This document shows positions 29,001-37,251 of a stretch of 57,899 nucleotides of DNA, one piece after another. How positions within the stretch are numbered: the stretch's first letter is position 1; each line of letters begins with the position of its first letter. The translations under genes and the position numbers were made by a program. This DNA comes from Opitutia bacterium. Lineage in GTDB: Bacteria; Verrucomicrobiota; Verrucomicrobiia; Opitutales; JABJCN01. The stretch spans positions 8,001 to 65,899 of the forward strand of contig JABJCN010000008.1 of the NCBI GenBank assembly GCA_018668635.1, in the 5' to 3' direction. The notes below the pieces were generated by a model. The model did no database searches. It was given only the letters and a program-made list of their open reading frames with translations, and had not been told where the DNA came from.

Positions 29001-31796
29001 TCTTTGTTCAACTACTTGATTTTTCAGGTCGCTGTAGGATTTTTGATTTTCAAGTGCGTCTTCTTCCATCTCCTTGATTTTCGAATCTAGTATGGAAACT
29101 GTTTCTTCAGATAATTTTGATTGTTTCTTTAAATTCACATTCTGTTTTTTTATTTGATCCCTTTCGCTTTTTAACTGCGAGTTCTCTTGGCTTTGGTTTT
29201 GGGCATGCGCAAATAATTTTTCCATTGCGTCTTTGCCTTTGTTGATTTCTTCAGAAAGTTTTTGGGTAGCGACTTTTGTCGCTTCAATTTCCGCTTGTAA
29301 GGTTGAAATTACCTTCTCCCTATCTGTCACCATGTTTTGGTTATTCCTCAGTTTACTAGAAAGCTCTTCAAGCTGCTTTTCCCGTTTAACTGCGGTGGCC
29401 TTTTCCTTAGCCATTGTTTCGGCTATTTTATCGGCTTCCGTTTTAAATAATTGGGCCTGTGCCACTTCTCGTTTAAGCTCATCTTTCAAGTTAAGATTAT
29501 CTTTTTTAACTTGATCAGTATTTGCCTCTAGCGACTTTGTCATATTCAGAGCCTTTCCAAGTTCATCTGAGATCTTGATGCTCTTGGTGCGCAACGAAAT
29601 TATTTCCTTTTCAAGATTAGATCTGTCGGACTTTGCTTCTGCCATCTGTTTCTCTGAATTCTTTTGTGTGAGTTTAATCAGGGACTGCAGTTTCTCCACC
29701 TCTGTTTGAAGGATGTCGTTATTTTTTTCACTTCGATCAAGTTGCTCCTTCAACTCTTTTCTTCCTGTGCCAACTTCAGACACCAAGGATTCTACCATAT
29801 CAATAGTTCCTGTAGAAAGGCTTTCAATAACGCCTTCAAGTAAGTCCGTAAATGCCTGATATGACTGATGTTCCCGTGAAATTTTTTGCAGTTTCTGGCG
29901 AAGTTCCATATCGCTCCGGGACTTTTCATGCATACTCGAAATTAATTCCGTCCGTATTTTCTCTTTTGAAACGATCTCTTGCTTTAATGATTCAATTGTT
30001 GTTAAATGCTGTTTGATCGTGGCATATTGTTGCCGCTCCGCTTTGGACTTCGTATCGAGAAGATTCAATAATTTGCTCTCTAGATTGGACAATTCGTTGT
30101 TTAAAAACTGGATTTCTTTTGTCTGCTTAGCTTTTTCTGTTTCCAATATTTCAGTTTGTACTCTTTCTGCTGATAGTTCTTTTTGGAGCTCAGCAGCCAT
30201 TTTGTTGGCTTCCTCTTTGGAGCTTTTTTTGAGGATGTTTACTTGATTAAGCAGACTGTGCTTTTCTTTTTCTAATTGCGCTCTCGTTTTGTCCGCAGAT
30301 TGCATATGTTTTTGTAAATCTGCTTTTGCTACGTTTAGCTCAGCACGAGCCTGTTTTAAGCCATTTTTTATTCTGCGACTCTCTTCTAATTCGGCTTTGA
30401 TCGCTTTTGTCTCCTTTTCGAGCAAATCTTTTTCTTTTCGGGAATTGCTAAGTGATTGTTCAATGGTTTGTAATTTCTTATTATGATCAGCTAGTGGTAT
30501 CGATTTGGGCTTGGGTAGAGATAGCTGTTTTAGGGCGCTCTCCAGTTTATTGTGTGTAGTTTCCAGTTCGTTTTTTAATTCATTTGTTGCCATCTCCTTT
30601 TTTTGGATACTCTTGTTTTGAGCGATTACCTTCTGGCGACTGATCTCTAGTTCCTTAATTATCTCTTTATTGTCACGATCAAGTTGCTTTAAATTATCAT
30701 TCAGTTCGGCTAAGGCTTTGTTGTGGGCTTTTACCGGGACACTTGGGGGAGCAGGTCTGGTCTGTGGGGGAAGTGATTTCTTATTCTTTAAGTCTGATAA
30801 TTCTTTTCTTAGCTTATCGACTTCTTGCTGAAGTGATTTGTTTGCCGCATTAATTGGAATCATTGTCGCTTGTTGCGGCTTTGTCTCCTGGGCGGACGCC
30901 GAGGGTTTTAGATCAAGTTGAGCCTGGAGCTTGCGCTTGGTGGCGGATAAAGATGGATGGGTCACTTGCTGTAGTAATTTCTTCGCCTCGGATTTTTTGT
31001 CCAAGTGCGCAAGGACACGTGCTCGTTGAAGCTGGATTGCCTCTGTTTGCGTCTTTGATGAATCTGGCCCAAGCAGTTCGGTCCAAATTTTAAGAGCCAT
31101 TTCCCAGTTTGGCTTATTTAAATCATAGAAAGACTCAGCAAACAGATGTTTATAGGTGCGATTCTCTGGGGCAAGTCTCACTGCTTCTGATAATGATGAG
31201 GATAGCTGCCGGTCAAAATCCATTGGCGACATTTGTTTTTCAGCTTGAAGCTGTTTGCCAAAATAAATCAAGTGTGCGCCCAACTGGTATTGATAGATGG
31301 CCTTTTCGGGATCTAATTTGACCGCACTAACAAAAAGTGGATAGGCTTCCTTATATCGACCGCTTTCTGCCAAAAAGTTTCCAAGCTGTTGCTTGACTAT
31401 GGCAATATTGGGATCGAGCTTATTCGCTTTTTGGAACATATTATAGGCTTCCTCAAATCGTCCAATTTCCCTAAGGAACTTGCCGTGGAGAACATAGCCA
31501 AACACATCATCCGTGTTATCATTGTTAAATGCTGTATACGCGGCAATAACACTTTGAACGCGAGTTGACAGTTCGCGCTTTCCAAATTTTGAAGGATCTT
31601 CAGCATATTGCCCCAGTAGCGATTCGTGCTTTTTTACTATTCGTATTAGTTGCTCGTCTGCTAGGTTGGTTCTTGAGTTGAGTCCATTTTCCTGTCCGCT
31701 CAATGTGTTCAGGAACATGACGAGCCAAAGCATCCACGCTGTTGATCGTAGTGATTTTTGCCAAAAGTTCTTTTGTCCGTGCATTGTTTTGTTCAT
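26028..31796 (-). CDS. giant secreted TPR and coiled-coil protein
   Basis: 1922 residues, the largest gene in the window. An N-terminal signal or anchor (STAWMLWLVMFLNTLSG) is followed by a TPR block at about 95-275 with classic repeats such as GRFEEAYNMFQKANKLDP and GRYKEAYPLFVSAVKLDP. A Pro-rich link near 340 (LPPQTRPAPPSVPVKA) leads into about 1570 residues of Lys/Glu/Gln/Leu-rich heptad sequence. The coil is broken at W941, W1134 and W1326 by related motifs (VDWAITLSDE, NWVEILVTVLED, EDWVDTLTHE), 193 and 192 residues apart; a related Trp-less break lies near 648-675. No C-terminal anchor or sorting signal is seen. It may be a periplasmic tether or scaffold. It is divergent from the smr gene, 60 bp away. 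Real gene: very likely; function unknown. Confidence 0.88.
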   Translation of the reverse strand: MNKTMHGQKNFWQKSLRSTAWMLWLVMFLNTLSGQENGLNSRTNLADEQLIRIVKKHESLLGQYAEDPSKFGKRELSTRVQSVIAAYTAFNNDNTDDVFGYVLHGKFLREIGRFEEAYNMFQKANKLDPNIAIVKQQLGNFLAESGRYKEAYPLFVSAVKLDPEKAIYQYQLGAHLIYFGKQLQAEKQMSPMDFDRQLSSSLSEAVRLAPENRTYKHLFAESFYDLNKPNWEMALKIWTELLGPDSSKTQTEAIQLQRARVLAHLDKKSEAKKLLQQVTHPSLSATKRKLQAQLDLKPSASAQETKPQQATMIPINAANKSLQQEVDKLRKELSDLKNKKSLPPQTRPAPPSVPVKAHNKALAELNDNLKQLDRDNKEIIKELEISRQKVIAQNKSIQKKEMATNELKNELETTHNKLESALKQLSLPKPKSIPLADHNKKLQTIEQSLSNSRKEKDLLEKETKAIKAELEESRRIKNGLKQARAELNVAKADLQKHMQSADKTRAQLEKEKHSLLNQVNILKKSSKEEANKMAAELQKELSAERVQTEILETEKAKQTKEIQFLNNELSNLESKLLNLLDTKSKAERQQYATIKQHLTTIESLKQEIVSKEKIRTELISSMHEKSRSDMELRQKLQKISREHQSYQAFTDLLEGVIESLSTGTIDMVESLVSEVGTGRKELKEQLDRSEKNNDILQTEVEKLQSLIKLTQKNSEKQMAEAKSDRSNLEKEIISLRTKSIKISDELGKALNMTKSLEANTDQVKKDNLNLKDELKREVAQAQLFKTEADKIAETMAKEKATAVKREKQLEELSSKLRNNQNMVTDREKVISTLQAEIEATKVATQKLSEEINKGKDAMEKLFAHAQNQSQENSQLKSERDQIKKQNVNLKKQSKLSEETVSILDSKIKEMEEDALENQKSYSDLKNQVVEQRVVSMELVDWAITLSDEVKGEEALTLITNQHFEDEIQTKIKIAKEKADETKLLRDELNKVRTNLSESEQKARDTLEGMSIQIKSGKEREAMLQQNLEATITLNSATEKKWRSSLDEQNLLKERIRIQEAKIASYAEEQKNIAEMDGTIEAQNSAIQEADALNRKISEQLNVAKKRINDQTDTIAIYQDTLKKSVDQIDNSHNWVEILVTVLEDNINQARLQEESQILQIKELQDQVIAETNQKNQKELLELQKSRADVQIAQEKAEVQRKQNQDLRNSNNNMIEQIQLLKAADKKNQKVTEVLAKEISGFKIQEKKLLTEITEKEKELIAQSQSSEKMEKEFMAQLAQARELQGEKIKQIKNLKSTLAKSQIEPNERKDLTENYNEELIVTLEDWVDTLTHEILVNPQNPPSGESNLQKVIEANALKFKSLEKELEASITATKKAESELLSVNKERQKIQEELDLKKISTAKSNKENQNLAHKLSAMEKKLKAGHIASIKPLQAELFVTKEKNYSLTKKLLEEEKETKFLSAELHSLESNLLKVLKKKTEDEKAVAKETKNLLRQLEQSKETIATLKSNKLPTPPDASDAKLNKMSALNTVYEKQIAELKASYKSLQEEASATRKGLQKQLEGIQFELVTVNKDKQVLTTMHQSKSGEVTVLNSKLKALKEKLTSNNIPQDQQVKELENKLKLSIDSSNSLRSRIQGLDKEKIEIAEKLILTEGNLARARKQLSSMQDNIDKLVKYVPGQPIKKQLETVKSELASYRKDTASRMMKLTEVESDLMKTKQALSDKEKDTKSLTQNYKDKLSEIVKSSKQLQNALAQTRNELSKARDEKNQTIIELAQEYTNMKNHVQLLQGELDETRKQGATKSTASKESKLLADALEKLTKSDNIIYSLRQNLTESRSQNTRITASHTLLSEKIKELEQVDIPSASEQTNTEPRQKIAQLEEALQLSRTKLADRDRQFENVVARMNLILERLHSSAAVQAP

Positions 31797-31856
31797 TAGA
31801 AAATTGATCTCTTATAAAATGCATAAGTTGCGAAATCATTCAAGACGGCATTATTA

Positions 31857-32189
31857 ATGACGTTACAACCTGCGCCTAATATTAATATGTGTACAGATTT
31901 TAGCCAAGATGACTTTGTGGAAATGCCTATCACTAACGAGTTGGATCTGCATTCTTTTAGACCAAGTGAGGTAAAGGACTTGCTCCTAGATTACTTTGTA
32001 GAATGTATGAAGATTGGAATTTTTGAAGTTCGTGTTATTCATGGGAAGGGAACAGGAGTGCTAAGGGAGACTGTTCATTCATCTCTTCGCCAGATGCCTC
32101 ATGTTCAGTCATTTCGTCTTGGTCTTGAAGGTGAAGGGAGTTGGGGAGCGACTCTCGTACGTCTAATGCCCATAGATGAGACGGTGTGA
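31857..32189 (+). CDS. Smr-domain protein
   Basis: 110 residues. The Smr domain occupies residues 25-110: the LDLHSFRPSEV motif (the LDLH-x-hx-x-E type), the RVIHGKGTGVLR motif (the HGxGxG loop) and a final GATLVRL strand. Smr domains nick branched DNA or, in several bacteria, cleave RNA, including rescue of collided ribosomes by MutS2/SmrB-type proteins; a stand-alone copy with a short head like this cannot be assigned. The start is ATG at 31857. It precedes hsp20 by 188 bp, too far for coupling, and a separate promoter lies between. Confidence 0.88.
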   Translation: MTLQPAPNINMCTDFSQDDFVEMPITNELDLHSFRPSEVKDLLLDYFVECMKIGIFEVRVIHGKGTGVLRETVHSSLRQMPHVQSFRLGLEGEGSWGATLVRLMPIDETV

Positions 32190-32303
32190 CATATTATCCG
32201 GTGCGATCGATGTCTTTGTGTTAAGTGAGACAAAAAGTCGCAGTGAGGTCTTCGCTGTATTGCATTGAGACGTGTTTTTATCAGGGGTAATTGCTATTCG
32301 AGG

Positions 32304-32320
32304 TTGGCATTAGAATTGCA
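32304..32320 (+). promoter_or_regulatory. sigma-54-type promoter candidate upstream of hsp20
   Basis: TTGGCAT-TAGAA-TTGCA has the -24 GG (32306-32307) and -12 GC (32318-32319) exactly 12 bases apart and matches 11 of the 13 fixed positions of the sigma-54 consensus YTGGCACG-N4-TTGCW. Transcription would begin near 32331, leaving a 47-base leader with a Shine-Dalgarno (AGGAAG, 32364-32369) before the hsp20 ATG. It would require RpoN and an enhancer-binding activator, neither of which is in the window. Confidence 0.5.
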
Positions 32321-32377
32321 TTTCATAGTTGTCTAACCATCACAAAATCAAAACTCAAAACAAAGGAAGTTAAACTT

Positions 32378-32803
32378 ATGAAATTAATACCAGTTAGCAA
32401 TACATTGAATTCTAGACTGTTCGACCATTTCTTTGATTTAGGAAATTCTAGATTCAGAGGGAGTCCCAAACTTTTAAACCCTTTAGATCAAGATACATCC
32501 GTGCAGGTTTCAAAGGTAGAAGTTCAGGAAGATGAACTGAATTTTTACCTCCATCTTGATCTCCCTGGAGTTAATAAGAAGGATTTAAATATCCAGATTG
32601 AAGACAGTAAATTGAATATTTCTGCTTCTCGCCTTAAGAAAGTCGGTTCAGAACTTAAGCCTCAGTCTGATATCCGTCGTAGTATTACCATCGGGGATCA
32701 GGTTGTAGAGCATAAAGTTCAGGCTAAACTTAAAAACGGAGTTCTTGAAGTAATCTTGCCTAAAGTCGAAAAACCCAAGGCGCATATTATTCCTATACAA
32801 TAA
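32378..32803 (+). CDS. hsp20: small heat-shock protein, Hsp20/alpha-crystallin family
   Basis: ATP-independent holdase chaperone. The ATG at 32378, 8 bp after AGGAAG, gives 141 residues; an earlier in-frame start (32291) would run through the putative promoter and is rejected. The alpha-crystallin domain spans about 45-135 (FYLHLDLPGVNKKDLNIQIE, then LKNGVLEVILPK), and the C-terminal I-x-I-type assembly motif is HIIPIQ. The N-terminal arm is short and Phe/Leu-rich. It is monocistronic: a promoter candidate precedes it and a strong hairpin follows it. Confidence 0.92.
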   Translation: MKLIPVSNTLNSRLFDHFFDLGNSRFRGSPKLLNPLDQDTSVQVSKVEVQEDELNFYLHLDLPGVNKKDLNIQIEDSKLNISASRLKKVGSELKPQSDIRRSITIGDQVVEHKVQAKLKNGVLEVILPKVEKPKAHIIPIQ

Positions 32804-32827
32804 CCTCTTATTCTTTATCAGATTGAC

Positions 32828-32855
32828 ATTACAGGGGTCATTAGACCCCTGTAAT
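32828..32855 (+). terminator. perfect 12-bp hairpin downstream of hsp20
   Basis: ATTACAGGGGTC (32828-32839) and GACCCCTGTAAT (32844-32855) are exact reverse complements around the tetraloop ATTA. The GC-rich core makes it stable. A clear T-tract is missing on the downstream side, so it may act as a transcript-stabilising 3' stem as much as an intrinsic terminator. It sits 25 bp after the hsp20 stop and 36 bp before hrpB. Confidence 0.65.
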
Positions 32856-32890
32856 ATCAATTGCCCGTGTTTATGTCTGGTTTTTAACTT

Positions 32891-35437
32891 ATGGTCGAAT
32901 CGTCTCTTCCAATTGAATGTATTCGTGCACCCCTTCTAGAAGGTCTAAAGACCTTGAGAAGGTTTGTGGTAACTGCTCCTGCTGGTGCCGGAAAATCGAC
33001 TCAGATCCCCCAAATTCTGCTTGATGGGATGGTTGACATTGATGGAACTATAATGGTTCTCCAGCCTCGACGATTAGCCGCCCGGATGCTAGCAAAACGT
33101 GTTGCTGTTGAGCGGAGACAATCTCTCGGTGATGAGGTCGGTTTTCATGTGCGCTTTAACCAAGTTACTTCTCCCAAGACCCGTATCCTTTATGTTACGG
33201 AAGGTTTATTTTGGCGCAGATTAATTTCTGACCCAAATCTTCATGGAATCGGCGCTATACTTTTCGATGAATTCCATGAACGGCATATTATTGGAGATTT
33301 AGCATTAGCACGTTCCCTGCAGATACAACAGACTGATCGCCCTGATTTATGCATTGGTGTCATGTCAGCAACTTTGGATATCTCGCTGGTGCAAGAATAT
33401 TTAAAACCCTGTTCAGTGCATAATTGTGATGGCCGAAGCTTTCCTGTTCAAATTGAATACTCAGAGGACGGATGTGGTTCCGGTGCTCGACCTGTTTGGG
33501 AGAAGGTCGCTCGTCATCTCCCTCGAATTCTTCGTGAGAACGTCGAAGGTGATGTCCTGGTTTTTATGCCTGGAGCCTATGAGATAAGAAGAACTGTTGA
33601 ATCTTTGCAGTTTTTACACGAAACCAAGGATATGGACATCCTCTCTCTTCATGGAGAGATGTCTCCCGAGCAGCAGGACCGAGTCCTTAATAATGGTGTT
33701 CGCCGAAAAGTAATTATTGCAACCAATGTTGCTGAAACCTCCCTTACTATTGAAGGTGTTCGTCAGGTCATTGATTCCGGTCTAGCTCGCATTTCTCGTT
33801 ATGATTCAGTTCGAGGAATCGATACGTTATTAACGGAACGTATTAGCCAGTCCTCTGCGGAGCAACGTACTGGACGTGCAGGACGAGTTGGCCCAGGTTA
33901 CTGCTTGAGATTGTGGAAATCTCAGGAACAGACCCATATGATCTCTCATTCTGAACCAGAGGTCCTTAGGGTCGACCTTGCACCCAGTATTTTGGAGATG
34001 TTGGCTTCTGGTATTTCTCGCCTTACAGATTTTCCTTGGTTGGAACCCCCTGACTCAAAGGCTATCACTAAGGCGGAGAAATTACTTTCAGCCCTTGGAG
34101 CATTAGAATCAGGTGTATTGACTCCTGATGGCATTCGTATGTCTGCATTTCCTCTACATCCTCGTTATGCTCGTCTTTTGCTGGAAGGTGAAAAAAGAGG
34201 ATGTTTAGGTCTTGTCTGCCAGATGGCGGCTTTTGTGCAGGGGCGAAATTTCCTACTACCTCTTAAGGAAAATCGAAAGGAACAGGCTCGTCAGGAGTTA
34301 ATTCACCTCCATGAAATGCCTGGATCAGACTTCTTTTACTTGTTCAAGGTATTTAATCTTGCTGCAGAAAATGAATTTTCTGCAGATTTTTGTCGTGAAT
34401 GGGGAATTCATGGAGTTGCTGCCCGTGAAGCTTGGCAATCTTCTCGGCAGTTTCTTGATCTTGCTAAAGCTCAGAATATGCATTTTTCTGATGATGATAT
34501 CAATCTTGTCGATGTTCGTAAGTGCCTTTTAAGTGCCTTCCCTGAACAGGTCGCTCGTCGGCTCGACCGAGGTACTCTACGTTGTGCCCTTCCAGGGGGA
34601 AGGCGTGGTGTACTTCGACGCATGAGTATTGCTGATGGCTCTCCCTTAATCGTAGTAGCGGAAATAGAAGAAGTGGTTAGGCAAAATGCTCGTGAGATGC
34701 TTCTTGGTTTGGCAACTGAGATTGAAGAGTCTTGGCTCAAGGAGCTTTTCCCTGGACGTTTTTCAGATAATACTGAGACGTTGTTTGATAAGAATTCCCG
34801 ACGTGTAATCGTACAGCGTGTTCGGATGTTTAGCGACCTTGTTGTCGAGAAACGAAACCACGGCGAACCTGACGAATCTCGTGCAGCTGAGCTTCTGGCA
34901 GACGCTGTTATTTCTGGTAATCTCAGGCTGAAACAATGGGATGAATCTATCGAACAATGGATAGAGCGTGTTAACTTTTTTTCTCAGCACTACCCTGAAT
35001 ATTGTGTTTCACCTATTGATGAATCCGCTCGTCGTATACTTTTAAATGAAATTTGCCTGGGCGCTCTGTCTTATCGTGAAATCAAGAATCGAGAGGTATT
35101 TCCTGTGTTAAAGTCATGGCTTGCCAATGGAATTGAAACTATTTTAGAGACCCTTGCTCCGCCAACTCTAGAAATTCATGGACGTCAGAAGCCCGTTCCT
35201 ATCCGTTACTCTGCTGGCGATGCGAGCATTGCTCTTACTGTACAGGAACTTGTTTCTCTCCCTGAGCATCCGGTTTTAGGCACAGGTTCTTATGTGCTAC
35301 CTATCGAAGTCCTCGCGCCCAATCGTCGTCCCGTTCAGATCACTACCAATTTGAGAGATTTCTGGCAGAATTCCTATCCTGAAATACGTAAGCAACTTCG
35401 TGGACGTTATCCCAAGCATAACTGGCCGGAAACCTAA
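32891..35437 (+). CDS. hrpB: ATP-dependent RNA helicase HrpB
   Basis: DEAH-box helicase of 848 residues, the normal size. Motif I APAGAGKST, motif II DEFH(ERH), motif III MSATLD and motif VI QRTGRAGR are all present in the first 350 residues, and the HrpB-specific C-terminal region is complete, including ALPGGRRGVL, AEIEEVVR and RYPKHNWPE at the end. Its RNA target is unknown in most bacteria. It follows hsp20 on the same strand and is convergent with the exosortase gene, 116 bp apart. Confidence 0.95.
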   Translation: MVESSLPIECIRAPLLEGLKTLRRFVVTAPAGAGKSTQIPQILLDGMVDIDGTIMVLQPRRLAARMLAKRVAVERRQSLGDEVGFHVRFNQVTSPKTRILYVTEGLFWRRLISDPNLHGIGAILFDEFHERHIIGDLALARSLQIQQTDRPDLCIGVMSATLDISLVQEYLKPCSVHNCDGRSFPVQIEYSEDGCGSGARPVWEKVARHLPRILRENVEGDVLVFMPGAYEIRRTVESLQFLHETKDMDILSLHGEMSPEQQDRVLNNGVRRKVIIATNVAETSLTIEGVRQVIDSGLARISRYDSVRGIDTLLTERISQSSAEQRTGRAGRVGPGYCLRLWKSQEQTHMISHSEPEVLRVDLAPSILEMLASGISRLTDFPWLEPPDSKAITKAEKLLSALGALESGVLTPDGIRMSAFPLHPRYARLLLEGEKRGCLGLVCQMAAFVQGRNFLLPLKENRKEQARQELIHLHEMPGSDFFYLFKVFNLAAENEFSADFCREWGIHGVAAREAWQSSRQFLDLAKAQNMHFSDDDINLVDVRKCLLSAFPEQVARRLDRGTLRCALPGGRRGVLRRMSIADGSPLIVVAEIEEVVRQNAREMLLGLATEIEESWLKELFPGRFSDNTETLFDKNSRRVIVQRVRMFSDLVVEKRNHGEPDESRAAELLADAVISGNLRLKQWDESIEQWIERVNFFSQHYPEYCVSPIDESARRILLNEICLGALSYREIKNREVFPVLKSWLANGIETILETLAPPTLEIHGRQKPVPIRYSAGDASIALTVQELVSLPEHPVLGTGSYVLPIEVLAPNRRPVQITTNLRDFWQNSYPEIRKQLRGRYPKHNWPET

Positions 35438-35553
35438 TTAAATTAAAGGATTGAGATTACTTAGTACCTTGCATATGATCGCACACATAAGTACTAGTTT
35501 AGATGCATCTCTTGCATTGTTCTTATCAATTACTTTTGTTGAGAACCTGCAAA

Positions 35554-37131
35554 TCAATCCACTTTTTTAACTTTATCTGTCAGTTCGCGTTCGATTACTT
35601 TTTTTGCTGTATCAAAGTTGCGAATCAGTGGGGTTTCAAATATACCAATGGCAATCATTGCCGCACCAGGATTTCGAAAGCCATTGAGGGTGGCTCGTAA
35701 CCGGCCGTTTGTACTGTAACCTTGCTTCGGAAAGCCCGGAAATCTGTTGTCCAGTAGGCGGTCAGGCCAGTAGCAACGGAAGATATGTACAGTTTTATCT
35801 TGGTAGCTGAACGTATGTGCTTCAAAGGGAACTGGTTGTTTCGATACCGCGAGTTTAAGAAGAACTTCCCTGTGCGTTTTAATTAGGTGATATCCACGGA
35901 GTTGGAGGCAAACTTCTGGTGTGTGGACAGCGAGGGCGAGGGGAGAACCACTGCCTTCATCCCATCGGCAATAGAACCCTAGAAAGTCGATGCCGTTTTC
36001 TGATTTCCATCGTGCCGAAATTGCATCGTTGTAATGAAGTTGGGCTCGAATCGCATCAGAGATGCGTTGCTTTTCGAACGTGTGTGTATGGTGGTGGAAT
36101 TCGACTTGAACAGGGGTATTGATGGGAAGCTCTTTTTCTTTGTGCCAATACCAGCACTTACTAAAAATTATAGTGAAGATAATCCACCCACATGTGAACC
36201 ACGCGATTGGGCGCGGACAATGTTGGTGCAGAAAGACGAAACTACCTTCTTTTTCATCATCAAATGCAGGTCCGGTTTTTACATTAAATACCTTGTGTAG
36301 AAGCAGAACCAGTAGCAACAAGAGGATAAATGCTCCTATCGATTCGGCTATCCCAATAGGATCATGCCAACGACTGGCCATGTCTGTGCCCTTTTCTGCA
36401 CTCAGGTAGGCCAGAAATGCTGCACGAAGGAGGTTTAGGAGAAATGCAAAGATTATGCCGGCGAGAAAGAGGATTATTCGACTAGATAATCGTAGCCGAA
36501 AAAAATGCCCAAGAAATAGTGCGACAACAACTGAACTTTGTAGCCCGCGGATGCCACTACATGCTTCGTCAACACCAATAGTGCACGAGGCTAGCCTAAT
36601 TAGGTGACCTTCTAAATCCGCATCGCGCCCGAGTAGTAGAAGGATGTCTCTGACAATCAGGCTTACATTGCGTTGCAACATTTGAGCGAACTGTAAATCC
36701 CATGCAAGTAGCCACGGGATTGCAGTCATAAGGAAGAATAATGGGAATCCGATGAGTCGGATTCGGTCCCATCCTCCGTTCGTATAGAACCAGACGAGGC
36801 TAATGGTAGCTGTAGCTATAAAGAAGAGCCAATTAAGAAGACGCCAGTCAGGATTGGCCTCACGGATGAGCCAAAGAGGGAGTAGTGAAATAACGGCTAG
36901 TATGCCGATAATCCAGATTAATCTTGATTTGCATGTCGATGGTTCTAGCTCATGCTTGCAGTCTCGCCATATAAGGAAAAAAGCTAGTGGTGCTGTGATC
37001 CATCCATAGGCGTATTGCGGATTCAATGTCCATTCAGTTTGTAGTTGCCAGATTGCAATAACCCAACACCCGCCGATAGCGAGAAGTGTAGGAAAGGATG
37101 CTCGCCAGTTATTTGCTTTGTAACTGGTCAT
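35554..37131 (-). CDS. exosortase fused to EpsI-like (DUF3485) domain
   Basis: Exosortases are multi-pass cysteine transpeptidases that process PEP-CTERM-type sorting tails on exported proteins. Residues 1-285 carry eight or so membrane helices with the catalytic set C191 (DEACSGIRGLQSS), R236 (LLNLLRAAFLAYLSAEKG) and H256 (RWHDPIG). Residues about 300-525, after one more helix, match the EpsI-type exosortase-associated domain (GFYCRWDEGSGSPLALAVHTPEVC and IFRCYWPDR). The product is 525 residues, typical of verrucomicrobial fusions. It is the last gene of the leftward EPS operon; no target protein with a PEP-CTERM-like tail is visible in the window. Confidence 0.92.
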   Translation of the reverse strand: MTSYKANNWRASFPTLLAIGGCWVIAIWQLQTEWTLNPQYAYGWITAPLAFFLIWRDCKHELEPSTCKSRLIWIIGILAVISLLPLWLIREANPDWRLLNWLFFIATATISLVWFYTNGGWDRIRLIGFPLFFLMTAIPWLLAWDLQFAQMLQRNVSLIVRDILLLLGRDADLEGHLIRLASCTIGVDEACSGIRGLQSSVVVALFLGHFFRLRLSSRIILFLAGIIFAFLLNLLRAAFLAYLSAEKGTDMASRWHDPIGIAESIGAFILLLLLVLLLHKVFNVKTGPAFDDEKEGSFVFLHQHCPRPIAWFTCGWIIFTIIFSKCWYWHKEKELPINTPVQVEFHHHTHTFEKQRISDAIRAQLHYNDAISARWKSENGIDFLGFYCRWDEGSGSPLALAVHTPEVCLQLRGYHLIKTHREVLLKLAVSKQPVPFEAHTFSYQDKTVHIFRCYWPDRLLDNRFPGFPKQGYSTNGRLRATLNGFRNPGAAMIAIGIFETPLIRNFDTAKKVIERELTDKVKKVD

Positions 37132-37204
37132 AGATGGGAGATGGTCTCAGGTAGTCTTTTATTTATTGGTTACGGAAGAGTGGTCGGGATACCTGAAATA
37201 CCTG

Positions 37205-37250
37205 TCGAGATAACGTTCATTTCCTACGATCAAAAGAAGATTTATCTCGA
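37205..37250. repeat. 9-bp perfect inverted repeat between TPR and exosortase genes
   Basis: TCGAGATAA (37205-37213) and TTATCTCGA (37242-37250) are exact reverse complements separated by 28 bases, just after the TPR gene stop on the minus strand. With that spacing it could be an RNA hairpin reducing downstream expression or a two-site protein target. No T-tract follows. Confidence 0.4.
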
Positions 37251-37251
37251 G

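Noticed and set aside
27205-30486. Several 65-93 codon plus-strand frames opposite the giant coiled-coil gene, rich in Ser/Phe/Leu.
   Set aside because: They are reverse-strand shadows of Lys/Glu/Leu heptad coding sequence and have no start signals or family resemblance.
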